In this document: piece by piece, positions 12,833-13,350 of the stretch | Numbering within the stretch: position 1 is the first letter of the stretch | How the letters are laid out: each line of letters begins with the position of its first letter | Assembly (NCBI GenBank): GCA_003697065.1 | Contig: RFFY01000341.1 | Coordinates: forward strand, 1 to 13,350 | Reading direction: 5' to 3' | DNA length: 13,350 nt | From: Actinomyces sp. | GTDB lineage: Bacteria; Actinomycetota; Acidimicrobiia; Acidimicrobiales; Aldehydirespiratoraceae | Position numbers and translations under genes: made by a program | Notes under the pieces: model-generated | Databases searched by the model: none | What the model was told of the DNA's origin: nothing | Seen by the model: only the letters and a program-made list of their open reading frames with translations

Positions 12833-13350
12833 ATGAGCGCCGACGACGATCGCCTCTACTTCCGCCAGCTCCTGTCGGGCCGCGACTTCGCGAGCGACGA
12901 CGGCATCGCCCGCCAGATGGTCAACTTCGTGTACGCCATCGGCGACCGGGCCACGGGCGAAGCGGTGCTCGTCGACCCGGCCTACGACGTCGACCGTCTG
13001 CTCGACATCCTCGCCGCCGACGACATGCGCTGCGTCGGCGTGCTGGCCACCCACTACCACCCCGACCACATCGGCGGCTCGATGATGGGCTTCGACATCG
13101 AAGGGGTGACCCGCCTTCTCGAGCGGGTCCAGGTGCCCATCCACATCCAGGCCGACGAGGCCGACTACGTCTCCAAGGTGACCGGGCTCGGCCCGGCCGA
13201 ACTCGTCGGCCACCGTTCCGGTGACGTCGTCACGGTGGGCGGCCTCGACATCGAACTCATCCACACCCCCGGCCACACGCCGGGCAGCCAGTGCTTCTAC
13301 GTGGCCCGGCGCCTGGTGGCCGGCGACACCCTCTTCCTCGACGGGTGCGG
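12833..13350 (+). CDS. Metallo-beta-lactamase-fold hydrolase, glyoxalase II/persulfide dioxygenase-like (C-terminus cut)
   Basis: The first 172 codons are present; the gene runs off the right edge. The metal motif HYHPDH (H74, H76, D78, H79) follows a strand reaching VLATHYH. The third His region is HTPGHTPGS (H148) and the bridging Asp is in AGDTLFLDG (D165). The early residues MVNFVYAIGDRATGEAVLVDP match the first beta strands of glyoxalase II-type enzymes. The ending GDTLFLDGCG resembles persulfide dioxygenases and related hydrolases, where GCGR-T-D commonly follows, but the deciding residues are beyond the edge. Between the two metal motifs (about 83-125) is an insert-like stretch with MMGFDIEGVTRLLERVQVP that is longer than in compact glyoxalase II. 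No signal peptide is visible, so it is probably cytosolic. Likely roles are thioester or persulfide chemistry. The ATG is leaderless, with TACAGT 6 nt before. Confidence 0.85.
   Translation, partial: MSADDDRLYFRQLLSGRDFASDDGIARQMVNFVYAIGDRATGEAVLVDPAYDVDRLLDILAADDMRCVGVLATHYHPDHIGGSMMGFDIEGVTRLLERVQVPIHIQADEADYVSKVTGLGPAELVGHRSGDVVTVGGLDIELIHTPGHTPGSQCFYVARRLVAGDTLFLDGC

Noticed and set aside
1..13350. CRISPR arrays, tRNA or rRNA genes, insertion sequences, phage or defence genes
   Set aside because: I looked for regular repeats, RNA-gene hallmarks, transposase motifs and terminal repeats and saw none; nearly all the sequence is explained by metabolic genes.

Overview
The window is about 13 kb of very GC-rich bacterial DNA. 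It is densely coded on both strands, uses many GTG starts, and has gaps of at most about 130 bp, so no gene-free stretch exceeds 300 bases. Codon bias toward G/C third positions, a series of apparently leaderless genes (a TANNNT-like hexamer 6-9 nt before the start codon) and the gene families present suggest a high-GC actinobacterium, perhaps of the Acidimicrobiia type. That taxonomic placement is inference. I see no tRNA, rRNA, insertion sequence, CRISPR array, phage gene or attachment site. It reads as chromosomal metabolic sequence rather than a mobile island.

Layout, left to right. (1) Minus strand: a kinase-like protein (131-1063) overlaps by 4 bp a downstream gene that runs off the left edge (1-134; possibly a class III aminotransferase). 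(2) Plus strand, divergent from these: a secernin-like C69 peptidase (1117-2319), a strong 15-bp-stem hairpin, then a TetR-like regulator (2452-3192) with a near-perfect palindrome at its start. (3) Minus strand: a D-aminoacylase-like amidohydrolase (4274-6034) overlaps a TauD/TfdA-type dioxygenase (3261-4274) by one base. A carboxymuconolactone decarboxylase-like protein (6160-6747) is divergent from the pair. (4) Minus strand: a prephenate dehydratase, pheA (8762-9703), and after a terminator-like hairpin a secreted lipoprotein with a probable TIM barrel (6832-8652). (5) Plus strand: larB (9724-10473) overlapping an unsplit larC (10470-11747), two of the enzymes that make the nickel-pincer nucleotide cofactor. 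(6) Minus strand: a membrane fatty acid desaturase (11769-12764). (7) Plus strand: the first 172 codons of a metallo-beta-lactamase-fold hydrolase (12833 to the right edge).

The strand changes every one or two genes, so transcription units are short. Three pairs are translationally coupled: kinase-like with the left-edge gene, amidohydrolase with dioxygenase, and larB with larC. Convergent junctions carry GC-rich hairpins without T-tracts. Divergent junctions are very short and carry back-to-back -10-like elements. The best functional groupings are larBC (cofactor synthesis, with larE and any larA-like enzyme outside the window) and amidohydrolase + dioxygenase + CMD-like protein, which looks like a catabolic module for an unidentified substrate. 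I found no clearly new defence or mobile system. The least explained items are the kinase-like pair, the lipoprotein and the amidohydrolase with altered metal ligands.
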